DNA from: Anaerolineae bacterium
GTDB lineage: Bacteria; Chloroflexota; Anaerolineae; JAADDB01
NCBI GenBank assembly: GCA_015490995.1
Contig: WFWT01000032.1
Location: forward strand, 1-40,490
DNA: 40,490 nucleotides
Direction of reading: 5' to 3'
The translations under genes and the position numbers were made by a program. Numbering within the stretch: position 1 is the first letter of the stretch; each line of letters opens with the position of its first letter. Below the pieces are notes generated by a model. The model saw only the letters and a program-made list of their open reading frames with translations. It did no database searches and had not been told where the DNA came from. Of this stretch, positions 1-10,100 are shown piece by piece.

Positions 1-171
1 CCTACCCCCTGGCCTACATTGACACCAACTCCCCCTACTTTCTGGGACCGGGTCACTGTCTATCGACCTGAGCCGTTGAACACGCGCTGGCTTCCGCTGA
101 GCTTGCTGATCACAGCCGGTTTGCTGGGGCTCCTTACACTTCTAATCATGGGGCGGGAGCATACACGATGA
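1..171 (+). CDS. C-terminal end of a membrane-anchored protein (partial)
   Basis: Frame 1 is open from the window edge to a TGA at 169-171 and encodes 56 residues. It begins with a Pro/Thr-rich stretch (PTPWPTLTPTPP), then a short polar segment, then one hydrophobic helix (LPLSLLITAGLLGLLTLLIM) and a basic tail GREHTR. This is the pattern of a surface protein with a stalk and a C-terminal membrane anchor. The stop overlaps the start of the next gene in an ATGA, so the two are probably translationally coupled. The body of the protein lies outside the window, so no function can be given. Confidence 0.6.
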   Translation, partial: PTPWPTLTPTPPTFWDRVTVYRPEPLNTRWLPLSLLITAGLLGLLTLLIMGREHTR

Positions 172-1595
172 CCTCGACTCGAACCGTGATCAACGTACCT
201 CTCCCAGGGTCAAACCTTTTAAAACATCTTCGGACACCTTTAGGACAGGTGCTGATCCTTCTCGCGCTGGGGGCGGTGCACGTGCTCCTGTACCTCGTTT
301 TCGTCCCTCCCTGGCAGTTTCCCGACGAACCCCGGCACTTTGAATATGTGCGTCTGTACGCGGACTTGGGTCGCCGCCCCTATGGTCGGGACAGAGATCC
401 TGCCCTGGAAGAGGCCATTGTACACTCCATGGCTCAATTTGATTTCTGGCGCTTTGGATTTGCCAGTGTCAACTACGTACCCGAATCCCCGCCGCGTTTC
501 AGGGACCTCTGGGGGGCAGCATATGCCCATGCCCTGTTTCAACCACCATTATATTACGCGCTAACTCGATATGCTATCCAACCTTTCCTCCAGGATTCCC
601 TTATTCCTCAACTCTACGCAGCACGCCTGTTCTCGTGGCTTGTCGCTGTGTTCAATCTTGTTCTCATATACTTTATCGGCTATGCCCTGGGAAAACACCG
701 TCTGGGCACCTTGATGCTCCTGTTTGCAGCTTTGTTACCAGGCCACGCGTTTATCAACGCTGCTGTAATTAACGATGTTCTGGCCGAGTTATGGGTGCTC
801 TTCGCGCTACTGGCCGGCATAGTGCTTCTTGTCCGAGGTTGGCATCCCGTGCCTTTGGGCATTCTTTTGGTCAGCGTATTTCTGGGCCTCCTCACCAAGC
901 GCACCACCTTGGTAACCGTGCCCTGGACCGGTTACGTGCTGTTGTACCTTCTGATTACGACCGTTCGTCGCCACCACCGCCTTCGACTATGGCTTGTAGG
1001 AACGGTGTTTGTGGCAGCCCTGGTCGTGGGCGCTGCGTTTGTCTATGTCTGGCAACAAGGGTTGATAGGCCTCCCACGGGACGCGTGGGAAAAGCTGATC
1101 ACGGGCATCTATTGGCAAGAGGCGAAATCCCTACCTTGGGGACGATATTTCCACACCCTGTTCACCTCTTTTTGGGGACACTTTGGTTGGCTGAACGTTC
1201 CGTTGCCGAGCGTCGTTTACGTGATTCTCCTCCTGATGACAGGGGGCGCACTGGGGGGATGGGTCGTACATTGGTACGAGAGGGTTCGTGATGGCCGTCT
1301 GTGGACCCCGGGTGTAATCGTCGGGCTGGGCCTTATCCTGAGTGTGCTGGTTCAATGGGGCCTGGTGTTCGGCAAGGAGATTGTCTATGCTTACTTTGGA
1401 GGGCAGAGTTTGCCCCAAGGGCGCTATCTGTACCCCCTTCTGCCCGCCTACGCGCTCTTCTACCTCATTGGCTGGCGTCCCTGGTTACAACGCGTTCGGG
1501 TGCCGGAAGGCCTGTTCTGGAGCCTTGGTCTCCTCCTTCTGGCCACTTACGCGCTATTTCACCTCTTAAACACCTATTACACCATCCTTCCCTGA
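168..1595 (+). CDS. DUF2142-like polytopic membrane protein, probable GT-C type glycosyltransferase
   Basis: 475 residues with about ten or more hydrophobic segments. After the first transmembrane helix (about 27-47) comes an extracytoplasmic loop beginning PPWQFPDEPRHFEY (about 48-60). The PDEP.H motif is characteristic of DUF2142 proteins, which are distant relatives of GT39/GT83 glycosyltransferases that use lipid-linked sugars at the membrane. The start ATG overlaps the upstream stop, and a tyrosine autokinase for polysaccharide export follows, so a role in surface glycan assembly is likely. The family is inferred from one motif and topology; the sugar donor and acceptor cannot be read. 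Confidence 0.65.
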   Translation: MTSTRTVINVPLPGSNLLKHLRTPLGQVLILLALGAVHVLLYLVFVPPWQFPDEPRHFEYVRLYADLGRRPYGRDRDPALEEAIVHSMAQFDFWRFGFASVNYVPESPPRFRDLWGAAYAHALFQPPLYYALTRYAIQPFLQDSLIPQLYAARLFSWLVAVFNLVLIYFIGYALGKHRLGTLMLLFAALLPGHAFINAAVINDVLAELWVLFALLAGIVLLVRGWHPVPLGILLVSVFLGLLTKRTTLVTVPWTGYVLLYLLITTVRRHHRLRLWLVGTVFVAALVVGAAFVYVWQQGLIGLPRDAWEKLITGIYWQEAKSLPWGRYFHTLFTSFWGHFGWLNVPLPSVVYVILLLMTGGALGGWVVHWYERVRDGRLWTPGVIVGLGLILSVLVQWGLVFGKEIVYAYFGGQSLPQGRYLYPLLPAYALFYLIGWRPWLQRVRVPEGLFWSLGLLLLATYALFHLLNTYYTILP

Positions 1596-1627
1596 CCTTC
1601 CCAGAACGCCATTGTTTCGCTCGCCAT

Positions 1628-1656
1628 TTGTGCACGACCATTGAACGTGTTAAAAT
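1628..1656 (+). promoter_or_regulatory. Candidate sigma70-type promoter for the BY-kinase gene
   Basis: TTGTGC (1628-1633), a 17-base spacer and TAAAAT (1651-1656) lie in the 180-base gap before the kinase gene. This is a moderate match to the housekeeping consensus. Confidence 0.4.
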
Positions 1657-1773
1657 GGGACGTGGAGATACCCCCTTCCTTGGAGAGGCGTCTAGTCCGG
1701 TGGCAGGGCATATTTGACGACTCAAAACACTCAAGATAACTCACACCACCTCATCACACTGGGAGGACGTCAG

Positions 1774-3495
1774 ATGGACCCCATGCAGGACATGGAAATG
1801 GAGCTGGACCTGCGTCACTACTGGGCTGTTATCCGGCGCTCGATGCCCCTGATTATCGCTACGACTGTGCTCGCTACCCTCACCGCCCTGGTGGTAAGCC
1901 TGAACATGACCCCGGTGTACAAAGCGACCGCTCAAGTGCGCATTCAGCAGGCCTCATCCCCCGCTGCTGTAGATACATACTCTGAGATCATTGCCAGTGA
2001 ACGTCTTGCCCGCACGTATGCCAAACTGATGCTCGCCCGTCCCATCCTTGAACAAACGCTGGCCAAACTGGGCTTACAAGGGGCGGTGGATTTGGATACC
2101 TTGGAAGAGAACATCTCGGCCACACCTGTCCGGGACACCACACTCATCGAAATTTCGGTGGAGGATACCGACCCTCAGCGGGCAATTCTGCTGGCTAACA
2201 CCATTCCGGAAGTCTTTGCCCGACACAACGAGAGCCTTCAGCGCAGTCGATTTGCCGAATCCAAACGTAACTTGGAAGAGCAATTGCGTGCCCTGGAGGA
2301 GGAGTTAGCTACTGTCCAGACACAGCTGGCCCAGCTCCGCCAGGAAGAGAACGCCGATCCGGCGGAAATACTGCGGTTGGAAGCCCAGGTGACTTCCCTT
2401 CAGACAAGCTACGCAAACCTTCTCCGGCAGTTTGAGGAAGTCCGCCTGGCAGAAGCACAGGCAGTGGATACTATCGTGCTCAGCGAGCCGGCAGTGGACG
2501 CGAACCGGGTACGCCCCCGTACCTTCCGAAACACCCTCTTAGCAGCGATAGTGGGGCTTATGTTAGGTCTGGGAGCAGCCTTCCTCATCGAATACCTCGA
2601 CGACACGGTCAAAGTGCCGGATGAGATAGAACGGCGCTACAGAGTCCCTGTGCTGGCCGGCATTCCCAAAAGCGAGGAAAGTGAAGACGGTACCACCCAC
2701 GAACACGCTCTCGTCGCTCTGCACAATGGCCAATCCCCTTCACCGGTCGCAGAGGCATTTCGGGTCCTGCGCACCAACGTACAGTTCGCCAGCGTAGACA
2801 GCGATGCCCGTACGTTGATGATCACCAGCCCCGAACCTGTTGAAGGCAAATCCTTTACAACAGCAAACTTGGCCATCGTCATGAGCCAAATGGAGCAACG
2901 CGTCCTGGTGGTTGACGCCGACCTCCGCAAGCCTCGTCAGCATAAGCTGTTCGGCTTGCCTAACACCGTTGGTCTTACGACGGCTCTTCTGGCCAAAGAA
3001 GAGGAGCTCTCCCTCCACGTGCAGGAGACGGAGGTCGAAAACTTGTGGGTCATGACCTCAGGACCGAAACCGCCCAACCCCGCGGAACTCTTAGGGTCCC
3101 GCAAGATGCGGGAGCTGATCTCGGCCCTGGTCCAACAATGGGATGTGGTGCTGTTCGATACACCCCCCATACTCGCCGCCACGGACGCCGCTGTCCTCTC
3201 ACAGTACGTCGGGGGAGTGTTGGTTGTGTGTCGTTCGGGGGTCACCCGCCACCCAGCCTTGGAACACGCCCTGCAAGAGCTCGAACGGGTGAACGCGCGT
3301 ATCTATGGTGTGGTCCTCAATGCGTTGCCCTCGCGACGTGATGGGTACCATTATTACTATTACTACCGATACTACCCCTATCGGTATGAGTACTACAGTG
3401 AGGATGGCCAAGAACCACAGCGTGTCCGTCGTCACTCACGCCAACGGAAAGGGCCCTTAACGCTACTCAAACGCGCGTTTCAACGAGAGGGGTAG
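1774..3495 (+). CDS. Polysaccharide co-polymerase/tyrosine autokinase (Wzz-BY-kinase fusion)
   Basis: 573 residues from ATG 1774, chosen because GGGAGGA sits 6-7 bases upstream; the frame is open 20 codons further to a TTG without a good ribosome site. An N-terminal Wzz domain begins at DLRHYWAVIRRS with a first membrane helix. A coiled coil follows (LEEQLRALEEELATVQTQL and on), then a second helix (LLAAIVGLMLGLGAAFLIEY). The cytoplasmic BY-kinase domain has Walker A EPVEGKS, Walker A' VLVVDADLRKP and Walker B VVLFDTPP. The C-terminus carries a dense tyrosine cluster (YHYYYYYRYYPYRYEYY), the usual autophosphorylation site. Such proteins set chain length and export of exopolysaccharide or capsule. 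The upstream membrane glycosyltransferase-like gene fits this role. Confidence 0.9.
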   Translation: MDPMQDMEMELDLRHYWAVIRRSMPLIIATTVLATLTALVVSLNMTPVYKATAQVRIQQASSPAAVDTYSEIIASERLARTYAKLMLARPILEQTLAKLGLQGAVDLDTLEENISATPVRDTTLIEISVEDTDPQRAILLANTIPEVFARHNESLQRSRFAESKRNLEEQLRALEEELATVQTQLAQLRQEENADPAEILRLEAQVTSLQTSYANLLRQFEEVRLAEAQAVDTIVLSEPAVDANRVRPRTFRNTLLAAIVGLMLGLGAAFLIEYLDDTVKVPDEIERRYRVPVLAGIPKSEESEDGTTHEHALVALHNGQSPSPVAEAFRVLRTNVQFASVDSDARTLMITSPEPVEGKSFTTANLAIVMSQMEQRVLVVDADLRKPRQHKLFGLPNTVGLTTALLAKEEELSLHVQETEVENLWVMTSGPKPPNPAELLGSRKMRELISALVQQWDVVLFDTPPILAATDAAVLSQYVGGVLVVCRSGVTRHPALEHALQELERVNARIYGVVLNALPSRRDGYHYYYYYRYYPYRYEYYSEDGQEPQRVRRHSRQRKGPLTLLKRAFQREG

Positions 3496-3548
3496 GCCGC
3501 CGCGCGGTAGGCCCGCAGCATATGCGCGAGTGCTATGGCAACGACAGT

Positions 3549-5096
3549 TTAATGTCGAAAGTGACGTGTGCCGGTAAAGACCATAGCCACGCCTAAACGG
3601 TCTGCCGTTGCAATGACTTCGTCGTCACGCTTGGAACCGCCGGGCTGCACAACAGCCTTGACCCCCGCAGCGGCAGCCACCTCCACCCCATCGGGGAAGG
3701 GAAAGAACGCATCCGAGGCTAACACCGCACCGCGAGCACGGTCCCCTGCCTTCCACACGGCCAAGCGCACCGCGTCTACTCGACTCATCTGTCCCGCGCC
3801 AATACCCACTGTGGCCGTCCCCCGGGCCAACACAATCGCGTTGGACTTCACGTGTTTTACTACTCGCCAGGCAAAGCGCAGGCCCACCCACTCCTCTGGC
3901 GTAGGCGCACGTCGGGTTACAACCTGCCATTGCTCTCGGTGATCACTTTCATCTCCCTTATCGGACGTTTGCGCGAGCCATCCGGCCACGACGGTACGCC
4001 AGTTTACCTTTATATCAACCGGCCCAGCTTGCACCAACCGCAGGGAGCGTGATTTGCGTTGCAGAAGGGTCAAGGCTTCGGGCAAAAACTCAGGTGCCAC
4101 CAACACTTCGATGAACAATTCCCGCATGGCTTCCGCAGTGGGCACGTCAAGCGGTTGGTTGACAGCGACAATGGACCCAAACGCGGACACCGAATCGGAA
4201 GCGAGGGCTTGCCGGTATGCGTCACACAGCGTGTCCGCCACCGCAGCCCCACATGGATTGCCATGCTTAACGATCACCACGGCCGGTCGTTCGCTGTCGA
4301 ACTCTTGCACGGCCTGCCATGCCGCATCCAGATCCAGCCAATTGTTGTAAGACATCTCCTTACCGTGAAGCTGTCGAAAAGGTACAGGTACTCCCCAAGG
4401 GGTGTACAGGGCCGCCTGTTGGTGAGGATTTTCCCCGTAACGCAATGTTTGGGCTTTTTCCAATACAAGAATGAGCTCTTGAGGAAGGGAGGAAGCACCG
4501 TTACCGGTTTCCCCAAACCGCTCCAAATGTGCAGCGATCATCGCATCGTAGACGGCTGTGTGGTGAAAGGCTTTGGCGGCCAGTTTTCTCCGTTGTGTCT
4601 CATCCAGCGAATTCATGCTCAGAGCATCCGCCACCCACTCGTAATCGGCGGGATCGCACACCACCACCACGTGCTTATAATTCTTGGCCGCCGCGCGCAA
4701 CAGGGCCACTCCGCCAATATCTATGAGCTCAAGCGCCTCTTCAAGACGCACCTCCCCTGTCTCCCACACGGAGCGAAATGGATAGAGGTTCACCACCACC
4801 ACGTCAATGCGCGGAATATCATACCGCGCCATGACCTCGTTATCTTCCGGCGTACGACGGGAGAGGATCCCCCCATGAATGCGCGGGTGCAATGTCTTCA
4901 CCCGCCCACCCAAGATCTCGGGGAAACCGGTTACCTCGCTCACGTCCACTACAGGCAAGTGAGCAGCCCGCAGGGTCTGAGCCGTTCCCCCACTGGCTAA
5001 CAGGGTATATCCTAACCGGTGCAACTTCTGGGCGAAGGGAATTAACCCTTCCTTGTTGCTAACAGACAACAACGCCATACCCTGTTCGTGACACAT
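3549..5096 (-). CDS. purH: Bifunctional AICAR transformylase/IMP cyclohydrolase
   Basis: About 515 residues, the usual length for PurH, which performs the last two steps of purine nucleotide synthesis: formylation of AICAR with 10-formyl-THF, then ring closure to IMP. The N-terminal MGS-like cyclohydrolase domain starts at ALLSVSNKEGL and contains LASGGTAQTL and GGRVKTLHP. The C-terminal transformylase domain contains VKHGNPCGAA, with the family's Lys-His pair, and QPGGSKRDDEV near the end. The frame is open to a GTG at 5114, but ATG 5096 is preferred because GGAGGAGG lies just upstream; ATG 5078 is a further option. It stands alone, convergent with the kinase gene and divergent from scpA. 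Confidence 0.96.
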   Translation of the reverse strand: MCHEQGMALLSVSNKEGLIPFAQKLHRLGYTLLASGGTAQTLRAAHLPVVDVSEVTGFPEILGGRVKTLHPRIHGGILSRRTPEDNEVMARYDIPRIDVVVVNLYPFRSVWETGEVRLEEALELIDIGGVALLRAAAKNYKHVVVVCDPADYEWVADALSMNSLDETQRRKLAAKAFHHTAVYDAMIAAHLERFGETGNGASSLPQELILVLEKAQTLRYGENPHQQAALYTPWGVPVPFRQLHGKEMSYNNWLDLDAAWQAVQEFDSERPAVVIVKHGNPCGAAVADTLCDAYRQALASDSVSAFGSIVAVNQPLDVPTAEAMRELFIEVLVAPEFLPEALTLLQRKSRSLRLVQAGPVDIKVNWRTVVAGWLAQTSDKGDESDHREQWQVVTRRAPTPEEWVGLRFAWRVVKHVKSNAIVLARGTATVGIGAGQMSRVDAVRLAVWKAGDRARGAVLASDAFFPFPDGVEVAAAAGVKAVVQPGGSKRDDEVIATADRLGVAMVFTGTRHFRH

Positions 5097-5126
5097 GTCC
5101 TCCTCCACAATCACCGACGTTCAATT

Positions 5127-5156
5127 TTGCCATTCTAGTCTGTTCTCCACTACACT
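5127..5156 (+). promoter_or_regulatory. Candidate promoter for scpA
   Basis: TTGCCA (5127-5132), an 18-base spacer and TACACT (5151-5156). The -10 element is only eight bases from the scpA ATG, so the message would be almost leaderless if this promoter is used. Confidence 0.35.
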
Positions 5157-5164
5157 GAAGGACC

Positions 5165-6004
5165 ATGAAACTCGAAATGTCATCCCCCACAAGCGTTGCA
5201 CCATCGCCGGGGGCGGACTACGTGGTTCACTTAGACAACTTTGAAGGCCCCCTGGAACTGTTGCTTTACCTAATTGAACGCCAGGAACTGGACATCACCG
5301 CCGTCTCTATCGCCCGAGTAACCGACCAGTACCTGGAGTACCTGGCACAGGCTGAGGATGTATCTCCGGCCAAAATGGCCGACTTTGTAGCGATGGCGGC
5401 CCGGTTGCTGGTGATCAAATCACGCGCGCTGTTGCCCCAACCTCCAGCCCCGGAGGAAGCAGAAGAAGAAGATCCTGGCGACCTTTTAGCCCGTCAACTG
5501 CGGGAATACAAACGATTTCGCGACGTGGCCCAGTGGCTTCGCGAACGGGAGCGAGCACATCTTCGCTCCTTTGTGAGGGTGGCTCCCTTGCCCAAGGTGG
5601 AACGGCCTCTCGCGCTTGGAGCAACAGCAGTCACGGACCTAGCCCGTGCTTATCTGGAAGTGTTGGCCCGCCAGAACCCGGTCCCACCGGACACCACTGT
5701 AGTCACTCCGTACCCGATCACCATCGAGGATAAATTGGCTGAATTACGGACGCTCCTCCAACAACAGGGTCGCCTGGAATTTCGGCACATTTTACAACGC
5801 AGTCGTCACCGGCAAGAAATTATCGTCAGCTTTTTGGCGGTCCTAGAAATGGTGCGATTAGGTGAGGTCCACGTGGTTCAGGAAGGGCTCTTCCAACCCA
5901 TCGTCATTCTGTGGACCACCGCCAATGAGGACGCCACCGGGCCAGCATCGCCAACCAATAATGCCGTGTCCTCATCGCCAACCAGGCCCCAAGGGCATCC
6001 ATAG
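5165..6004 (+). CDS. scpA: Segregation and condensation protein A
   Basis: 279 residues. ScpA is the kleisin subunit that bridges SMC heads in the bacterial condensin. The N-terminal signature VHLDNFEGPLELLLYLIERQELDI is followed by MADFVAMAARLLVIKSRALLP. An acidic linker (PEEAEEEDPGDLL) comes next, then a C-terminal winged-helix region (FRHILQRSRHRQEIIVSFLAVLEMVRLGEVHVVQ). About 30 extra Ser/Thr/Pro-rich residues at the C-terminus are encoded where the gene overlaps the 3' end of the opposite-strand VanZ-like gene. scpB, often adjacent, is not in this window. The start is weakly supported: GAAGGA sits only 2 bases before the ATG. Confidence 0.93.
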   Translation: MKLEMSSPTSVAPSPGADYVVHLDNFEGPLELLLYLIERQELDITAVSIARVTDQYLEYLAQAEDVSPAKMADFVAMAARLLVIKSRALLPQPPAPEEAEEEDPGDLLARQLREYKRFRDVAQWLRERERAHLRSFVRVAPLPKVERPLALGATAVTDLARAYLEVLARQNPVPPDTTVVTPYPITIEDKLAELRTLLQQQGRLEFRHILQRSRHRQEIIVSFLAVLEMVRLGEVHVVQEGLFQPIVILWTTANEDATGPASPTNNAVSSSPTRPQGHP

Positions 6005-6305
6005 CCACATCTAGAAGACGCGGTGTTCGCCCCGGCACAAACGCTTGATGTATCTCATCGCTGATCCCGTACACCACACTGATAACGAAGGCCCAACGTG
6101 CCGCCCTGGAAGCGTCCATATCCCACACACGTAGAGCTTGCCACCACAACCCTGCCAGCACGGCGTACAACACCGCATGTCCCGCCTTCTTAAGGAACAC
6201 ATCCAGCCAGTACTCTGACACACCTGGCAGTTGGGGCTGCGCGGAAAGCCAGAAAATAAACCCCATCCACACCCAGGGCGCACCAATGCGTAACACCTTC
6301 ACCAT
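5904..6305 (-). CDS. VanZ-like family membrane protein
   Basis: 133 residues from ATG 6305, preceded by GGAAGG at good spacing; the frame is open 28 codons further upstream. There are about four hydrophobic segments. The family pattern is visible: WMGFIFWLSAQPQLPG, then KKAGHAVLYAVLAGLWW, then YGISDEIHQAFVPGRTPRLLDVAMDALGAW. VanZ itself is a teicoplanin-resistance accessory protein, but most relatives have no known biochemical role. Its last 101 bases overlap the last 101 bases of scpA on the other strand. Confidence 0.85.
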   Translation of the reverse strand: MVKVLRIGAPWVWMGFIFWLSAQPQLPGVSEYWLDVFLKKAGHAVLYAVLAGLWWQALRVWDMDASRAARWAFVISVVYGISDEIHQAFVPGRTPRLLDVAMDALGAWLAMRTRHYWLAMLARWRPHWRWSTE

Positions 6306-6683
6306 CTTTGCCTTCCTGTCACGCCCAATATAAGCGTTCAGAAACTTGCTTCTATGTCGCCTTTCAGCTCTCACCCCACTCCTTGGCACAGAACGGGACG
6401 ACCAGCTCCGTTGCCGAACGCTCTCCCAATGTCACAACGCGGATAGTGTATCCCACAAGCCGGTAAGCCACAAAGTGACCAGCCGCGACATAACGGCGAA
6501 CGCCCAACACACTGCACGGTTACCCCGACCAGGATGCCTTGACCGGCTCACGGCAACCACTCTTAGCCCCCCTGCGATTTGGAAATTTATCAGGCTTTTG
6601 GTAACCTTGGGACACAGGTGCGTCCGACAAACGTAGAACCTATTACAACACCGGCCTGCCTCGCCGCCGGAGGAGGGACATTA
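6306..6683 (+). other. Non-coding gap between divergent genes
   Basis: Region of 378 bases between the VanZ-like gene and the next gene on the plus strand. No convincing ORF, RNA gene or repeat was seen. A TATATT in the minus-strand sense at about 6330-6335 could serve as -10 for the VanZ-like gene, but no good -35 accompanies it. Confidence 0.4.
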
Positions 6684-6989
6684 GTGGACATGGTCAAGTT
6701 GATCATGAGCTGGAACATTCGCCCCGGGCGGGAGCAGCCTTATTTTGAGTTCGTCGTCCAGGAATTTGCACCCGGCTTGATGCGCCTGGGCCTGCAAACA
6801 GTGGAGGTTCTCTACACCATCCACGGAGATGCGCCACAAATTGTGACCTACGTGGTGGCAAAGGACCTGGATACGCTGGAGCAAACGTTAACCAGTCCGG
6901 AATGGCGTGAATTGCACGAAAAGCTCATGGAATACGTTACCGATTATCACCAGAAAGTGGTCACTGCCCGCGGGCGACTTCAATTCTAA
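6684..6989 (+). CDS. Small conserved-looking protein, possible dimeric alpha/beta-barrel fold
   Basis: 101 residues from GTG 6684, chosen because AGGAGG (6671-6676) is 7 bases upstream; ATG 6690 is the alternative. The sequence opens with a beta strand (VKLIMSWNIRPGREQPYFEFV), has a second half DAPQIVTYVVAKDLDTLEQTLTSPEWRELHEKL and ends in a helical stretch. The strand-helix pattern and the phrase IRPGRE resemble ferredoxin-like dimeric alpha/beta barrels (ABM/EthD-like), but no catalytic residue can be named. It stands alone between divergent and tandem neighbours. The function is unknown. Confidence 0.7.
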   Translation: MDMVKLIMSWNIRPGREQPYFEFVVQEFAPGLMRLGLQTVEVLYTIHGDAPQIVTYVVAKDLDTLEQTLTSPEWRELHEKLMEYVTDYHQKVVTARGRLQF

Positions 6990-7137
6990 GCGCTTTATCC
7001 ACCCGCAGATCGCCCCACACTGACCACCTGTTTTGTCAGCAAAATGTAAGGCCCCCATAACTCACTGTACTGCCCGACGTCCGTATATTATGACGTAGAG
7101 ATATCCAGCAACACCCGATGTCGTCGGGTACTTGCCG

Positions 7138-7161
7138 TTCAATGCGAGGTTCAATGCGAGG
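7138..7161 (+). repeat. 12-bp perfect tandem duplication over the start of the C25 peptidase gene
   Basis: TTCAATGCGAGG occurs twice in direct succession. Each copy carries an ATG and a GAGG, so the first copy's GAGG lies four bases before the second copy's ATG (7154). Confidence 0.8.
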
Positions 7162-10100
7162 ATTTAGGTGGGTAACGCCGTTTCTGTTAATGATTATCAG
7201 CATCCTGACCGCGCGCTATGCGCTGGCGGTGGACGTTGGCTCACCCACCGATGACCCTGTTCTCCAACAAACAACCGCGGAAAACGCTATCACCCTCCAA
7301 ATACGCCTCCCTACCCCCGAACAAGAGCTGGTCCCCGGTCCACAGGGCATCGTCACTGTCCTCCGCTTGCCAGGCTTTGAGCCCCTTTGGGTCCCCGGCA
7401 AGCCCCTCCTTCCTCATCGAACCGTCCTGTTAGGCATCCCACCGGGGGTGCAACCGGAACTGGAAATCCAAGTACAGGAGACGGAGACCATCGCCTTGCG
7501 CGCCGGTATCATGACAGCCCCTTGGCGCGCTCCTGAAGAACGTTCCGACGTTGCAGAACTAGAAGCCCTAGCCACGCCGTTGCGTTACGTGGGATCGGAA
7601 CTCACTTTCCAGCAACCCGCTGCCACGACACCCCTTCATCCGTGGTCACTGTGTGCCATGACCCGTGTGTGTACAGCTCAACGCGGGGTATACCCTGCTC
7701 AGGTGGCCGCACTGGCCGGCACCGGCTATTTGCGAGACCAACGCTTCGTGCGCGTGGCCATCACCCCGGTACAGGTGGATCTGCGCCGTAATCGCTTGCA
7801 GGTTGTGCGTTCCATGACCCTCGTCATACGCTGGCAAGACCCGCCGGGCCCAACCGTCACGCCTGCCGAAGAGGGACCTTTTGAAGGAGTGCTGCGCTCC
7901 TACATCTTCAACTACGAAGAAGCCCGCCAGTGGCGCGATCCTCAGCGTGGCGCGGCCACTGTACGCCGCTCACAGCAGGGTGCCGTGCTGCGTGGCACTG
8001 CAGTGGACGCTGTAGAAACCTACAAGATCGTGGTCAACCGGGATGGCATGGTGTGGGTTGACGTCCCCACACTACGGGCAGCCGGTTTTCCGGTGGACAC
8101 CGTTGACCCCCGTACCATTCACGTGCGCGAGGGAGAAACCGAAATCGCGATCTGGGTCGTCGGTGGGGAGGATGGGCGTTTGGATGACGAGGACGCCATC
8201 GTGTTTTATGGTCGGCGCACCCGCACCCGTTATACCGACGAGAACGTGTATTGGCTGTGGGCCGATGACACCCCAGGCCTACGTATGGAACAGCGCTTTC
8301 CTACCCCGGGTAACGGCAGAGCAGTCGATCGCTTCGCCTACCAAGCACACTTTGAGGAGGATAAAGTATATCTCAGCGAAGTGCCGCGTGAGGAAGGGGC
8401 AGATCATTGGTACTGGATGTACTACAGCGCCGGACGCCCCACCAGTCGCCCGGTGCGAGAAATTCCCTTCGATGCTCCTGGCCTGATTCCTGAGGGCACA
8501 GCTATCCTCCAACCCAACGTCCAGGCCACCACCTCCTCCTTCCTCATCAACCCGGACCATCACCTTCGCTTTTACATCAACGATGTGCTGGTAGGCGAGG
8601 CTTATTGGGATGGCGAACGTGCGTGGTCGGAACCGATGCCCTTCGATGCCTCTATCCTTCGGGAAGAGGGCAACATCTTCCGCCTGGAAAACGTGAACGA
8701 TACCGGCGTCCAGGAGGACGTGGGGTACCTCAACTGGTTCCGGATCACCTACCCGCGACGCCTGGAGGCCCAGGAAGACACACTGACCTTCACGCTTACC
8801 GAAGAGGGGCTTGTCACCTTTACGGTAGAAGGATTTTCATCTCCTCCGTGGCTCTTTGAGGTCACCGACCCCCGCATGCCCCGACGTGTTATGATCTCTC
8901 CCCAAGGAACTCCTGCCGACGGGTACGCCCTGAACGTCACCCTATCACTGGACGGACAACACACCTTCTGGGCGGGCACAGCGGAGGCCATGGTACGTCC
9001 TTTACGGGTGGAAAAGGACACGCCCTCCGCGTGGCGGCGCCCTGATCACCAGGCGGATTACATCATCATCGCCCACGACGAGACATGGGAGGCAGCGGAG
9101 AGGCTGGCCCAGTATCGTGCCCAACAGGGATATCGGGTCGCCCTCGTCAACGTACAGGATATCTACGACGAATTCAACGGAGGGGTTCTCGCTGCCGAAG
9201 CCATTCGGGACTTCCTGGCTTACACTTACTATGAGTGGCAACCCCCGGCCCCTACGTTTGTCCTATTGGTGGGCGACGGCACATATGATTTCAAAAACAA
9301 CGAAGGCACCAACACCCCTACCCTGGTACCCCCACTGCTCAAGTTGGTAGACCCCTTTATCGGCGAAACGGCCACCGACAACCGCTATGTCACCTTGAGC
9401 GGTGACGACCCCTTGCCCGACATGTTGATCGGTCGTCTGCCCGCTACCACCGCCGAAGAAGCGGACGTCATGGTGGATAAGATCATCCGATATGAAACGA
9501 ACCCACCTCCAGGAGACTGGCGGATGCGCCTGGTGTTCGTCGCGGATAACCCTGACCAAGCAGGAGACTTCATCGAGCTCTCCGAACGGGTGATCACCGG
9601 TCCGACGCCGGAAACTTACCTGCCTTACGTGGAACGGATCTACCTGGGGGAGACCTACACGGATGTCTTTGAGGCTCGAGAAGCGGTTCAAAACGCGTTT
9701 AACCGAGGTGCCCTTCTGTTCAACTATATCGGACACGCAACCATCCCGTGGTGGGCTGCCGAAGTGCTCCTGAGTACCCAAACTATTCCCACGCTGACCA
9801 ACGGTGACCGCATGCCCATCATGCTGGACCTTACCTGCTTGACCGGGTTTTTCCACGCAGCGGGTTTTGAGTCTTTGGCCGAAGTCGCGCTACAAACACC
9901 CGGTAGAGGGGCCGTGGCCAGCTGGGCCGCCACCGGTTTAGGGGTGGCACACGGTCATGACTACCTTCACCAGGGATTCTACCAAGCCCTATTTTTTGAA
10001 GACCAGCGCCTTCTTGGCCAAGCAACCCTGGCCGGGAAAATGAACCTGTTTGTCGGGGATACAGGCGGCTTCTTCCTCGATCTTATTGACACGTTTGTCA

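Noticed and set aside
4059-5000. Open frame of 313 codons antisense to purH
   Set aside because: It is a shadow of purH; its residue pattern is that of a reverse complement of a coding gene (His/Gly/Arg-rich, no domains).
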